Assembly: GCA_038087015.1 (NCBI GenBank)
Contig: JASBNA010000014.1
Location: forward strand, 744,001 to 808,000
From: Cerrena zonata
Lineage: Eukaryota; Basidiomycota; Agaricomycetes; Polyporales; Cerrenaceae
DNA length: 64,000 nt
Reading direction: 5' to 3'
The notes under the pieces are model-generated. The model made no database searches and was not told the origin of the DNA. It worked only from the letters and a program-made list of their open reading frames with translations. The position numbers and the translations under genes are program-made. Positions 35,279 through 46,797 of this stretch are shown piece after piece. Position 1 is the first letter of the stretch. Each line of letters opens with the position of its first letter.

Positions 35279-36273
35279 ATGTCTCAACAGTCTAACAATA
35301 CAGAAGCTCCCGTCGTCACTGGTCCCCTTGCAAAATTCAAGATTGGAGTCTATGGATCACCCAGAGCTGGCTATGGCGATATAGCGTGGGGCAGAGTGTC
35401 TCTTAAGGTAGATCTACCAGATATCACCCTCCTGCACAAGGGTAGGGAAAAAGCCTTACGTGCTTGGACTCGACGCACGCTTGATAGTTTACTGGATGAT
35501 GTAAAACATTCGTACGACTGGTATTGCTCATCGTGCAAATGTGAGTAAAAAATTCATGTTAGCCGTAAATACAACCCTAATTGTTTTCATCCACGTAGTC
35601 AACCACGCAGGAGATTTTGTCACCATGATCAGGACCCCTTATCCCGATATTTTCGCTACGGTTAGTACCCGTTCAGTCGTTTATCATCTGTATCCTAACC
35701 AATTTAAATGCTATATAACCCAACCCACAATCAGGTCCATCTTCTTTGCAACGCAAGATCTGGCCCATGCCATGACAAGTTTCTTAGAGAGACCTTGTTT
35801 AACGGCGACGATGTCCAATTTTCCCGTCCGCTTCGCCCCAACGAATACGTATTCGCGTTAGCAGCAAGTTGCGCAGGGTGTAAGAAACTCTGGACGACTC
35901 TCATCGGACCCCTGCGACGATGTGGCGATTGCCGGTTCACCAGGTCAGTTGGTCCCTCTTTGCACATAATGTCTCGGACTGATATCTGGAGACTTTCCCG
36001 AACAGGTATTGCAGGTATGAAACATATGACTAGATTTCTAATGTTAGTACATCTCAGTGACAATCCTTTATCGACAGCGCTACCTGCTGGTTACAGGATC
36101 GGCCTCGTCACGAGAAAATGTGCCAAGTACTGGCGCACAATGCCTGGTCTTCTACGATCAAAGAACTTGACCCTTCTACGATCGCAGGACCTTACTTTCC
36201 TACTATTAGTACAGAACCCGACTCTCCCACTATTACAGAACTTGACTCTCCTTCACTTGCAGAACTTGACTAG
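35279..36273 (+). CDS. MYND zinc-finger protein, local family member 1
   Basis: Six exons from the ATG at 35279 to the TAG at 36271-36273. The N-terminal domain (KFKIGVYG, VDLPDITLL, LDSLLDDVKHSYDWYCSSCK) is shared with MYND-2 and -3 and is not recognised. A further exon has VHLLCNARSGPCHD. The MYND finger reads SCAGC ... RRCGDC ... RYCSATCWLQDRPRHEKMC, which has all eight Cys/His ligands. The YC pair is encoded by a 9-nt micro-exon (36006-36014). The C-terminus has degenerate acidic repeats ((S)PTITELD-like). MYND fingers bind zinc and usually mediate protein-protein contacts; no SET domain is present. Function unknown. Confidence 0.82.
36006..36014 (+). other. 9-nt micro-exon of MYND-1
   Basis: GTATTGCAG between an AACAG acceptor (intron 35944-36005) and a GTATGA donor (intron 36015-36077). 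Joined to ...TTCACCAG and CGCTACC... it reads R-Y-C-S-A, restoring the MYND consensus and the frame. Confidence 0.8.
36195..36270 (+). repeat. Degenerate tandem repeat in the MYND-1 3' coding end
   Basis: Short repeated units (CCxACTATTA..., GAACTTGACTCTCC...) encode repeated Pro-Thr/Ser-Ile and Glu-Leu-Asp motifs, with a related unit further upstream near 36160. MYND-2 and MYND-3 lack this tail. Confidence 0.5.
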
Positions 36274-36990
36274 GCGAATAGCCAGTATCCCATCACACAT
36301 GGCAAAGACCAGGGTTTGTGTTAGCTTATTTCACGTGTCATTAATTTTATTAGCTTTGTGGCATTGAATTTTAGTTTGCCCTTATTGTACCAGACGACGT
36401 ATAGATTATTTCCTCAGTATCTTGCCCCAAATTTTGACCTTTGATGACCTTGGTTATTATAACCCACGTGCGCAATCGGGTCCGGCAAACCTCGATTGGG
36501 CCCTCCAACCTATAGTATTTGTATTTGAGCCACAGGTTCAAGTACAGTACCACGAGACGTAAACCCATTCTCTTTCTCGGGTTTGGGCCATATTTTTGGT
36601 TGTCAACGTTTCCCTCACTGAGATACAGCTCTCGTCAGTATCGAGGTTACTGTGTTGAGAATCGTTGTTTAACCATTAAACTACAGTACAAGCGACCTGC
36701 CTCGTGACTCAGCTAGTAGTAGTGTACGATGACCGCGATCCTAGAAACTAGCATTACTCAGTGCCAGCAATTTGTTATGTACTCTTGGGGCCCCAAGAAA
36801 GACCCACAGGACACGACATATGTAGGAGTGTCTATCGATAACCAGGGCCTAGTATCAGGCTAAGGCACCATCCAAGTTCTCGCCGCTCCGCGTCAAACTA
36901 TCATTGAAAAGGCTCCGTGGAGACAAACGGAAGACAGGCTACAGCTTAGCGTTAACCTGCTTGTGAGCTGGTTCTAGCTGATTGTTCAAG
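36274..36990. other. Intergenic, no feature seen
   Basis: Spacer between MYND-1 and P450-2, both on the plus strand; no gene or repeat recognised. Confidence 0.5.
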
Positions 36991-39176
36991 ATGCTCGCCA
37001 ATCTGGCCATACCGGTTATAGTGTGTGTCTTTGCGGTTCTACTGTTTCGCTGGAGCTATGGAAAGAAGTATGGATCCGTATTTCTCACACCTCCAGGACC
37101 ACCAGGGCGACTCTTCATTGGCAATCTTTTCGATATTCCTACCCAGAATGCCTGGATACGTTATCGCGAAATGAGTCGCATCTACAGTGAGCATTCTTCT
37201 TTTATTTCGTCAAAGTGCCCCACAATATTAACGATAATATATAAAGAATCTCCTCTTATTTTCTTGAAAGTATTCGGTGCAAACATCATAATTGTTGATT
37301 CGTTAGAGGTGGCTAGGGATTTGTTCGACAAGAGATCATCTATATACAATGACAGGTGAATCACCAATCCGTTCACTTCACGTATTCTAATATTTGATAC
37401 TGACAGCCATGGTGATTTCGTAGGCCATATACTACCATGCTGAATGATCTGCAAGTTATCTCATTTATTCAGTCCTGCTCTCAAATACAAATTTCGTTAC
37501 AACTTTCAGGCTTGACCTAACTTGGTCAACGCTTCTTTCACCATACGGTCATAGACTGAAAGAGATGAGGCGATTGCTTCATCAAGAATTCGGGGTCGAG
37601 ACCGTCAAAGAATACCAGACGATACAAATTGTCGCTTGTCGGGAGATGTTAAGACAGCTAGCTCTATGCCCAGAAGGTTTCATGGAACACATCCGAACGT
37701 AAGTCAACCCTGCAATGTCACACCCCGTTTCTCCCGCCCTCAGTTCATCTTCTAGGAGCATAGGCCAGATCCTTTTGCGTTCGACTTACGGTATCAGTGG
37801 AGAAGAAGGCGATCACTTGATTAGGTCCAATGAACAATGCGTGCGTGCGTTTTCCGCGAGTAGTGGTAAAGGTGCAAATCTTGTGAACGCATTTCCCATT
37901 CGTAAGCTGCTCATTTCCACTGTCTATGGACGTCCTGACTATGGTTATTCCTAACAGTGAGACACCTACCAGAATGGCTTCCCGGTGGAAGCTTTCTGCG
38001 TCAGGCACGGGAAGCAAAGGAGCTAATGCATCAAGTGCGAGACGGGCCGTTATCTACTGTCCAAGAACATATTGTGAATTCTCTAGTAGATTCGATGACA
38101 CAGAGCTCGGAGTACTAACGAAAGTCATCCAAACAGGTCAGCTGGGACGCTCCCTGATTGTGCCGCTGCACATGCATTCGAAAATATAAACGAGACGGCC
38201 GAGCATGGGTATCAAGTGAAAGTTATCAGAGATACCCTAGGCTCAGTGTACGGAGGTACGTATTTTTTGCCGATTCTCTTTTTAGCGAACTAAACAATTT
38301 TTTGTACACACACAGCTGGGATTGATACAGGTAAGACACTTACGTTCTATCGATTCCTTGGGCCGCTTGACCGACATGCCCAGACTGTCTCGACCCTTTA
38401 CACATTCATCCTTTCCATGGTTCTGCACCCTGACTTCCAGAAGAAAGCCCAACAAGATATAGATAGAATGATAGGTCAAGAACGACTTCCCAACTTCTCA
38501 GACCGGAGCTCGCTTCCGTATGTCGATGCTATTTTAAACGAGTGCCTTCGTTTACACCCCGTGTTCCGTCTCAGTACGTGAATTTTTGATCCCCACCCAA
38601 TCAGCAACTCATTGGATTTTATCCAGACATCCCACATCGCCTGATGCAGGATGATGTGTATGACGGCTCTTTCCTCCCAAAGGGGTCTATTATCATTGCA
38701 AATAACTGGTAAGGCGTCCCGTCTATCTGCATTTCTTTCGAATCCGTCACGAAACGTCTAGGTCGATACTCCATGACGAATCCTTGTACCCTCAACCATT
38801 TGACTTCAATCCTGATAGATTCATCAAGGACGGAAGGCTGGATGCTGAGGCGATAGACCCAGATATAGCGGCATTTGGTTTTGGACGTCGAAAGTGTCCA
38901 GGAAGGTATCTTGCTAAAGATTCTCTCTGGCTTAGTATCGCTTCTATCCTCGCTTGTTTCAACATTTCCAATGCTGTCGACGATGATGGCACTCTGATCA
39001 TTCCAGAACAGATTTACGAAGAGGGTATCATGAGGTGAGGCTACGTGTCGCATAATTTCCGCCAGCTGCTAATGCTAATGCCTGAATGAAGTACCCCAAA
39101 ACCATTTGTGTGTTCTATTAAGCCTCGTTCACCTGGACTTGAGAGCCTGGCGATAGCACTGAACAACGAGCACTGA
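36991..39176 (+). CDS. Cytochrome P450 (P450-2), possibly frame-disrupted
   Basis: ATG at 36991 (membrane anchor IPVIVCVFAVLLFRW, then PPGPPGRLFIGN) to the TGA at 39174-39176. Recognisable: KEMRRLLHQEFG (C helix), AGIDT (I helix), NECLRLHP (ExxR), FDFNPDRF and FGFGRRKCPGRYL (heme loop). Intron positions match P450-1, -3 and -4. At two junctions the frame does not close. The exon with GTLPDCAAAHAF (about 38150-38260) needs one base fewer at its start. The I-helix exon has an extra G before GTAAGA (about 38328) where the three relatives splice directly after the Thr codon. It may be a recent pseudogene or carry sequence errors. The rest would be a normal ER monooxygenase of unknown substrate. 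Confidence 0.78.
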
Positions 39177-40142
39177 AATGTATCCAGACTATAATGACTC
39201 GACGGTTATCCACTTGAAATCCGCAAACCTTCGCCCACAAGATGATCTTTCAGACCGCAGTAGCCTTTTAAGTTATTATCGGGGCTGCGAATCATCATCC
39301 TAAACCTTTCTGCCTATCGTTTCTCGCACTTTGACACTCAGAGATGACCGCTCACGGGCCTTCATTGTACTAGTATCTGGTGATCGGAGTAGCGCGCATA
39401 GAAAGGAGGAGATAGAGAGAATTTTTTAGGTCCTTCTTTTGCCCAAGTGCGGATATAGACAGTTCAGAACCTACACCACTGTTCCTGATGAACCCTCCTC
39501 AAATCTTAAATCTATAATAGGCAGGTGGCTTTGTTAGATTTTCATCGGACGCACGATCACTAAACGGAACACTTTTTGAAGCCCCTCTTGCCCCTACGTT
39601 ATGATCAGCCGTGAGGAATCTGCACACACCTATGACGTTTCATGGATCAAATGACTTTCCGAGAATTCTCAAGGTGTCATTACTGCCAGGAAGTTACAGT
39701 GCGTATTGCCTGACAGTGGCTTGTCTGACATTTCCGCTCGCCCAATAAGAGCATTCTGGAGTACCGCCTACGATTACAATGGAGCCTGACTTATGTATCT
39801 GGGACCAGGAACAACGGCATCATATCGCCTGACAAGCGTACATAAAGGGTTCATCCCAGGATCGTCGACGCGTTTGGATCCATCACTCTGGACAAATAGA
39901 AATTGGTCTATGTTCAAACTAAATTCTCAAATGGGGTAAGAGCTGATAGCCAATGTGCGTGTCTCTTTCACTCAAGGGGCGCACGTCAGGACAAAGAAGC
40001 CATACACCTGTTCCCTGCATTCTGTTTTTGTTAACAGTGCTACAGAAGAACCGCGCGGTCATCGGGGCTGCAGGTTTATAAGTCCGTTTGGGTTGGTAAA
40101 CTTTGGACGTCTGGCCTCAGAAATCCCAACTCTTTCATCAAG
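39177..40142. other. Intergenic, no feature seen
   Basis: Nearly 1 kb between tandem P450-2 and P450-3; no open frame or repeat that I can support. Confidence 0.5.
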
Positions 40143-42296
40143 ATGATATCTATGTTAGATATCATTGTCTGTCTCATTTTCGCTGGGCTACTTCGTTGGA
40201 TATACACTCGAAGGGCTCGCCTCCTCCTTCCACCTGGGCCTCCCAGCTTACCTATCATCGGCAACCTGCACTATGTTCCTCCCAGCCAGCCGTGGCTCAA
40301 ACTTATAGAGTGGGGTCGTCAGTATGGTAATGCACATACTCTTGTACTCGTACTGTCTGAAGCACTAACCAGAGGCATTTGCGGTCAGGTTCGGATCTCA
40401 TTCGGCTCAATTTTCTTGGTCATAATGTTATTGTGGTAAACGCCTTGGAGGCAGCTGTAGGTCTATGTGATAAACGATCACTAAAATACAACGACAGGTA
40501 TTGTAACCCTCTTAAATCTTAGATCCTGCTATTAATTAATGTATTTAGACCGAAAATGATAATGACTGGTGATTTGTATGTGTTCTGTATTTTCTCCTTA
40601 CATTCCAGCTCAATGTGTGCTGTAGTGTTGGAATGGGCTGGACCCTGACGTTAGAGCCGTACGGTGAACGATGGCGAGATATGCGAAGGGTGTTCCATCT
40701 GGAATTTGGACCAAAGTCCGTCGGGAAATTCGAAGAATTACATGTACAAGCTTGCCATGAATTTCTGCGAAGATTAATGTCTCGGCCAGAATTATTCCGA
40801 GAAGATGTTCGACAGTGAGTAAATTCGTCGTCTTCATTCAACATATAGTTATACATGGATACATCAAGCTTTACTGCCCGAGTCATAATGAAGGCAACCT
40901 ACGGTATAGATATCGAAAGTCAGGACGATCGATATGTCCAAATAGCAGAAAAGGGAGCAGAGGGGTTTTCTGCTAGTGTCAATGCTGGATCATATCTTGT
41001 TGATTATATTCCCATTTGTGAGTCTTGCAATCTATATATATCATTGAAACTAATGTTTATTTACCCCTGCAGTGAAATATCTTCCGACGTGGTTCCCTGG
41101 TGCTGAATTCAAGCGTCGGGGGAAGGTCTGGAAACGTGCCGTCGATGCTATGCGAGAGGTACCATTCCAATTTTCGAAGGATCACATGGTACGCTCATAA
41201 CTAGATTTTCCGACCTCCGAGTTACATTTACGAAACCAATTGACAGGCCCGCGGTGATTTGAAGTCGTGTGCCGCAATGTCATTGCTTGAGAGTTTCTCT
41301 GCTCCGAATAAGGGTAATGATTATAGAGAGACTGTAATCAAGGATACACTAGGAACCATCTATGCGGGTACGTAGATTGATGTTTCACTCCCAGAATTGT
41401 GCTGCTAATATTTTTCAAAAGCCGGTTCCGAAACGGTATTTACGCTTGTCCTACAACGACGTTCACAATATTAACGACTATTCATAGACTGTATCCACCA
41501 TTGCATCTTTCTTTTTAGCCATGGTATTGTTCCCTCATGTGCAGGAAAAAGCACAACGAGAGATTGATGCAGTCGTAGGCACTGACCGCCTGCCGACTTT
41601 CTCCGATCGTGACAATCTCCCCTACATCGATGCTATATTGAAAGAATGTCTTCGGTGGCACCCAGTCATTCCTCTCAGTACGTCTATTTGAATGAAGATT
41701 TTCTGACGAGCTCAAGTTAATCGTTCTCGAGCCAGACATTCCACATAGCGTAACTGAGGATGATATTTATGATGGCTACCTCTTACCTAAAGGTTCACGC
41801 GTCGTTGTTAACAGTTGGTGGGTGGCACTTTATCAACGCTCGATTACTGCCTTCACTTAAGAAAAACTGTACTAAACCGAAACCTTTTAGGGCTATTCTT
41901 CATGACGAGTCGGTCTATGAAGCACCACATCTGTTCAATCCTGATCGGTTTATAAAGCATGGACAACTAGATCCTCTTGCACAAGATCCTACAGTCGCTG
42001 CATTCGGTTTCGGGAGGCGAAAGTGTCCTGGGATGCTTCTAGCAAAGGATTCCGCGTGGATTATGATCGCATGTGTACTTTCTGCATTCAAAATCAACCC
42101 GGAGAAGGATGATGAAGGGAGAGATATCATACCCGAAGAAGATTATTGCGAAGGGTTGCTGAGGTACGTATATATCATCGTAGTTCCTTAGCATTCCTGT
42201 TGACAGAGTTGCTCGGATAGTCACCCGGCTCAGTTCCCATGTTCGATCAAGCCCCGTTCGGTCAGACACGGAGAGATCATTTCTGAAACTATTTGA
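40143..42296 (+). CDS. Cytochrome P450 (P450-3)
   Basis: ATG at 40143 with an anchor (IIVCLIFAGLLRWIY), then LLLPPGPPSLPIIGN. Motifs in order: PYGERWRDMRRVFH (C helix), KATYGIDIES, AGSET with the exon ending exactly after Thr (I helix), KECLRWHPVIPL (ExxR), LFNPDRF, FGFGRRKCPGMLLAKDS (heme Cys), and a last exon with FPCSIKPRS, ending at the TGA at 42294-42296. The junctions I checked keep frame. It is closely related in sequence and intron positions to P450-4 and P450-2, which suggests local duplication. ER-bound monooxygenase needing a reductase; substrate unknown. Confidence 0.88.
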
Positions 42297-42804
42297 AAGA
42301 CAACAGCTCTGACAGAGTGGAGTAATATTCTCAACGAAGCGGAAGTACACTTTTGATAAATACCAAAATCCTTATGACCCTAACTTTCTTTGTTTACTAC
42401 TCTCCCCATTGGTAATCACGCTTTGGAGATTCTTGTTCATTATCTACCCGTTTGTTGCTTGCGGCTCGTCAAACCTTTCTCTTCAACTCAATAGAACACG
42501 GCACAAAGCTCGGCTATTGTACATGTACAATGTTGTGATATTATTTTCAAAGATAAGGTATTCGGCGGGAGCCCATTTCATCGGTATGCATCGACAGCGA
42601 TTATATATAACATATACTCCTTTATCAATTCGCAGTATCATGATACGACAGATCAAAATGGGAAAGGATATCGAGTCATAGATCAGGATTATCGGACACT
42701 TGTGAAGTTGGTCTGCTTCGCTAAATAAAATGGTTCTATTGCTTTCAAGAAGGAATTGTAGACCTGGTCTCCGTCTTGCAGGGGGATGCACCAGAACTAT
42801 TCGC
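42297..42804. other. Intergenic, no feature seen
   Basis: Spacer between convergent P450-3 and MYND-2; contains a small palindrome TTGTACATGTACAA near 42516 and nothing else recognised. Confidence 0.45.
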
Positions 42805-43689
42805 CTAGCGAGGGTGCGGGGAAAGGGTTCCAACGCTTTTCAGTCAATGCCTTACAAGATTTCTTGTGGCGGGCCCAATCTTGCAACTGACAATTGGTAC
42901 TGAATTTGACACATGAGTAAGTAATCTGTGTCGAAGCATGATAACCCAGACGGCACTTACCCGCAGTATCTAGATTTACGTTCGGAGAAATATGAATTTA
43001 GTTAACTATATCGTGGGATAGGATGGGAAACCAACCTAATAAGCATGCATCCCGTACACCTTTTCAGGTCTAAGACGGCCGTCGCGACATCCTTACATCC
43101 CGCGCAACTTGCGACCAATATATGTCTCTCCGTGTGAGGACGAGTGAACTTGATAGTATTCCCTTCATAGACACTACTCATTAGTTGAGCCACTGCTTGA
43201 CATTCCTCGGACGTGGCATTGCACACAAGGTAGACCTAACAAAGGTTCATCAGGATTATGAAACAGCTGGTGCAGGTTTCACTAACCATAACATTGACGT
43301 CAGGATAATTGGACCTGTCAATAAACACAACTTCTTCTTTTGCGAGCTCGACTAAGTATAAGAAAGCACAGTGAGCTTCAGACATATACTCGACATTCAT
43401 TCTCGCACTCACAACAGACCGCGCAATGCCAATTCAAGGTATGCTTCACATCGTCTAGAAGGTCTTGCGCTGTATGTTTAACCCACGCGGACAAGTCATC
43501 GTCTTTTTCGCTGCTGTCGAGAGTGATGTCTGGTATAGTGATGTCGAATTTAGCTTCGAGGCTCGGGATGCTGTAACTTTCGTGACCAGGGGATATTTGA
43601 GGTTTTCCGTAGACATGGATATTAAATGTAACGGGGGGACCTGGGATTATTAGGTTACCAGTATTGATGATTTGGCAAAGAATTGTCAT
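42805..43689 (-). CDS. MYND zinc-finger protein, local family member 2
   Basis: Same exon plan as MYND-1. ATG at 43689; first exon with FNIHVYGKPQ, ITIPDITLDS, LLDDVKHTLNWHCAVC; a small exon FELAKEEVVFIDRSNYPDV; an exon with VYLVCNATSEEC and the first finger half SCAGC ... KRCTGC; the 9-nt micro-exon (42961-42969); and a last exon completing RYCGTNCQLQDWARHKKSC, ending EFP-free at ...APSLGE and the TAG at 42805-42807. All eight MYND ligands are present. No catalytic domain. Like its relatives it may be a nuclear or cytosolic adaptor; that is only inference from the fold. Confidence 0.85.
42961..42969 (-). other. 9-nt micro-exon of MYND-2
   Basis: On the minus strand, ATACTGCGG lies between an ATCTAG acceptor and a GTAAGT donor. 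Joined, it gives R-Y-C-G-T, the Tyr-Cys of the MYND finger. Confidence 0.82.
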
Positions 43690-43998
43690 GCCAGAGGGAG
43701 CACAGCAAGTTGAGTGATACTAGGGGTGTTATAGTAGGATGAAGATGAAGGTAAAGGTGAAGACTGGAAAAGAGGACGGATGGTCTTTACTTCCGCTCTC
43801 TATGTGGGCATTCCGCTGGAGGCTGACGGCCCCTAAGCAGACTTCCAGGTAATAATGGGCACTTCCGAACGGCTCACGATTATTTCCAGTTCAGTCTTGC
43901 TTGCCAATATAACATTCCAACAGCATTATATTACAAGACATCATACTCAAAAGCTTTCAGGAATATTGAGACCCAGTCGGTTAAGACAACAAATAAGC
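43690..43998. other. Intergenic between MYND-2 and MYND-3
   Basis: 309 bp separating two minus-strand paralogs; upstream region of MYND-2, nothing else seen. Confidence 0.5.
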
Positions 43999-44824
43999 CT
44001 AAGACCAATTGATCTCTTTGACGGTCTTGCATATTTTCTTGTGTCGGCTCCAGTCGACTTGCTGACAATCCGTCCTAAGATACATTATCAAATCAAGAGC
44101 AAAAGTTAGGAACGGGAGGAGAACTTACCCGCAGTATCTAGACATATATTAATGTATTGATATGGTTGAATGTTGAGAGAGTGATATGGAGTATCTAGGA
44201 CTAACCTAATCAATTTACAACTCGTACAGCGCCTTAAGTCATTTTCTGCAGAAGCGTCCGACTTGCAGTTGGCACAACCTGCGGCTTGCGGATATACACT
44301 GCCAGGCGTTTCGGGTGGAAACTCAGCTCCAGGCGCATCCTCCCGTATGGCTTCTCGCGCCTGATCGCCACATGAACTATTGACATCGCAAACGAGATAG
44401 GTCTATAGTCATGATTGAATAAGTAAGAAACTAACATAAACATAGGAGGTGACCGGGTTACTGACACACATGACCATTTTAGGAGGCGTCGAGTGGGTCC
44501 ATGCTGCTATAATAGGGATCTGTCCTCTCGCCCGTTTACCTTCACACTCATTTTCATATTAGAAGAAAATAGAGATATTGGAAAGAGCGCACCGCAGTAT
44601 TCACAGTGCCATTTGTCGCTGTGTTTGAGATCGATACAGGTGGAACGCGTAAATGTCGCTGCCCAGGTAACGAATCGTGTGGCATCTGTGCCGTATTCAG
44701 CATCGGGGATGCGAATTTGTAACTGGGCTTCGAGATGCTTGTGGTTTCCAGCCTCTACCCCATTTCCAGGAGCTGTACCGTAGACGTGGTTGATGATATG
44801 GAGGGTTTGAGGATCTCCAGACAT
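43999..44824 (-). CDS. MYND zinc-finger protein, local family member 3
   Basis: ATG at 44824; first exon with IINHVYGTAP, LQIRIPDAEYG, CIDLKHSDKWHCEYC, aligning with the unrecognised N-terminal domain of MYND-1 and -2. An intron then leads to TPPKMVMCVSNPVTSYVY, then an exon with TYLVCDVNSSCGDQ, a longer variable linker, and CANC ... RRCTSC. The 9-nt micro-exon (44129-44137) and the last exon complete RYCGTDCQQVDWSRHKKIC and end at the TAG at 43999-44001. All eight zinc ligands are conserved although the N-terminal half has diverged, so the finger is under the stronger constraint. Confidence 0.84.
44129..44137 (-). other. 9-nt micro-exon of MYND-3
   Basis: Minus-strand ATACTGCGG between a TCTAG acceptor and a GTAAGT donor, identical in sequence to that of MYND-2. 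Confidence 0.82.
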
Positions 44825-45515
44825 TGTCAGTGTCGAGTAGAGAGTAGGCTTAGGTGGTAAATAGGGGCTTCTTTAGAACTTACTCCTCTCGCTTTGGCTA
44901 AAAATGGCAGCCCCCAGACGATATTTCGATCTCCGATAGGCTAGTCTCGGATTTGGTAGCTCTAGTTGGGTCCTTCGAGTCCGAGGCAATAGGCCTGAGC
45001 CAGAATGAACCGGATTACCACTATTTCTGATCCTGCCAAAGTGAGAATGATCCAGATAATTATGCAGGAACGTGCTGCATATTGGAAACACGCCAATGGA
45101 GCGTTCAAACTCCCATTTGATTCACCTACCTAGATGGGTGTATTGGCAAAAGCCAATTTTTCGCTCTGTGTGGTGACTCTTTGACAAATTTGGAGGCGCT
45201 CTGTAATATAGTGTGCTCCGGTCAGAGTAAATCCAATATGTATGATAGAGCGGAGAAGATTAAAAACAAAATTGAGGGGTATTTCGAACCAAGAAAAAAG
45301 CAGGGAAATCCGTGACTAAAAACGAGTGTTTGAGGAATGGAGAATTGTGATGAAACGTTATCCAAGCATGAAGGGCGACTGCCACGTGAAAAGAGAAACG
45401 AAAAGGCATAGATGTCGTACCCAAAGAATGAAGAAAAGCCCTAGTAAAAGACAAGCACCAATACCCTATCGAGCAGCAATAACTGCGACCGGGTGTACCA
45501 GCAGCGAGGAGTGAA
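44825..45515. other. Intergenic, no confident gene
   Basis: Contains minus-strand open frames of 72 and 94 codons (44873-45091, 45260-45544), the second overlapping the SFH5 3' end. No motif or splice support. Confidence 0.45.
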
Positions 45516-46797
45516 TCACGCCAAGTCTGGGGCTTTACCACCATACCGCTCAGGGAATTTGCTCGATATCGATTAGAGGGAGGAAAGCACTCTTGATCGA
45601 ACTTTGGCCATGACCAACGACGCTCATTTTAGCGAAGGTGGCTGCGGAAAGAACGGACTTGAAGGCCCAGAAGATCCATGAGAGGACAGTAGGGACGTTG
45701 ATGAAGAATTTCCTAGACTAAAAATAGAAATGGGTGAGGTTGTCAGTCAAGACACCAAAAGAACAAGCGAACGCATGTAGAAAATACGTACAAGGAATTC
45801 GGGGTAGTGGTTCTGGAAAATATTGGTTGCCTCAGATGCTGCGGCCTTCTGGTTGGCGTCACGACCGGCTAGGAAGCTTACACCATCGTAGTCTAAGCAA
45901 TCGTTAATGAAGCTATAGAAACGGATATGTGGGACGAACATACCATGGACTTGAACCATCTGATCAATGGTTTCGAAGTCAAGCAACTCGATGCTTTTCT
46001 CCATGAATTGCACTCGCCACCGGATGAAACGTTGAACGTCTCCGAAGACAGCCTTGATGTCACTAGCACCGTAGAGGTTGTAAATGACAGGACGACCACC
46101 TTTGTCCTTTCCAGCAATATAACCGAGTTTGCCAAAGATATCTGCAGGGAATTCCTCCTTCGCCAGCTCGTTGACTTTGAATTCGTCTCTCCAGCGGAGA
46201 GTACCGACGAGCATAGTGTGAGCATCCTTGACGTTCAAGTTGCTAAGGTTGAGAATGTAGATTAGGAAGATTGCAGGGAATGTATATGCTGATCAAAACG
46301 CACCGAGCACGAAGGAATTTCATAAGCAATACGCTAGTCTTTGCATCCTTTGCAGGTGCAGCAGGGTCAAGGGTGACGCCCCAGATTTGAATGGGTTCGG
46401 ATTTCGCGTCCTTCTCATCAGGGTGATATGCTTCAGTGAAGATGGCTGGAAGTTCGGTCTACAGAGTTCGGGGTTAGATACGTCATATATATTATTATAC
46501 ACATTGCGTACGTACCCTGAACTCTTTCAATGCCTTCCATTCCTGTTCCGTGAACTTCTTGGTCAACTCGTTCTGAGGTTCTTCAACTTCAGGTTCTGTC
46601 GGTGCAGGAGCAGCTGCGGGCTCTTCTTTAGTCTCGGGAGCAGGTTCCGAGGCAGGAGCGGGAGTTGACTCTACAGGTATTTCAACCGGCGCCGCTTCGG
46701 TGACAGCATCGGCCTTGTGTTCCTCCTCTATTTTGGGTGCAGGAACAGCCTCTGGCTCAGTGGTAGGTGCAGTAGTGGCAGCTGTGGGTTCGGACAT
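45516..46797 (-). CDS. SFH5: CRAL-TRIO phosphatidylinositol-transfer protein, Sfh5-like
   Basis: ATG at 46797, stop TGA at 45516-45518, five or six exons. Residues 1-80 are low-complexity Ala/Pro/Glu (APAPTEPEVEEPQ). They are followed by the CRAL-TRIO N-terminal helices (FTEQEWKALKEFR, ...SVLLMKFLRAR, then DAHTMLVGTLRWRDEF). The lipid-binding domain has YIAGKDKGGRPVIYNLYG, RFIRWRVQFMEKSIELLDF, VQVHGYDGVSFL, NHYPEFL, FFINVPTVLSWIFWAFK, and the final IPERYGGKAPDL. The order and the long acidic leader fit Sfh5, a Sec14-like PI-transfer protein at ER-plasma membrane contacts (also known to bind heme in yeast). It is divergent from CCC2 with a 330-bp gap. Confidence 0.86.

Noticed and set aside
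35708..36367. 219-codon single open frame across MYND-1
   Set aside because: It reads through introns and out of frame after 35943; the spliced structure recovers the full zinc finger.
36991..42296. Secondary-metabolite gene cluster
   Set aside because: P450s alone, with no terpene synthase, PKS, NRPS, prenyltransferase or transporter beside them.
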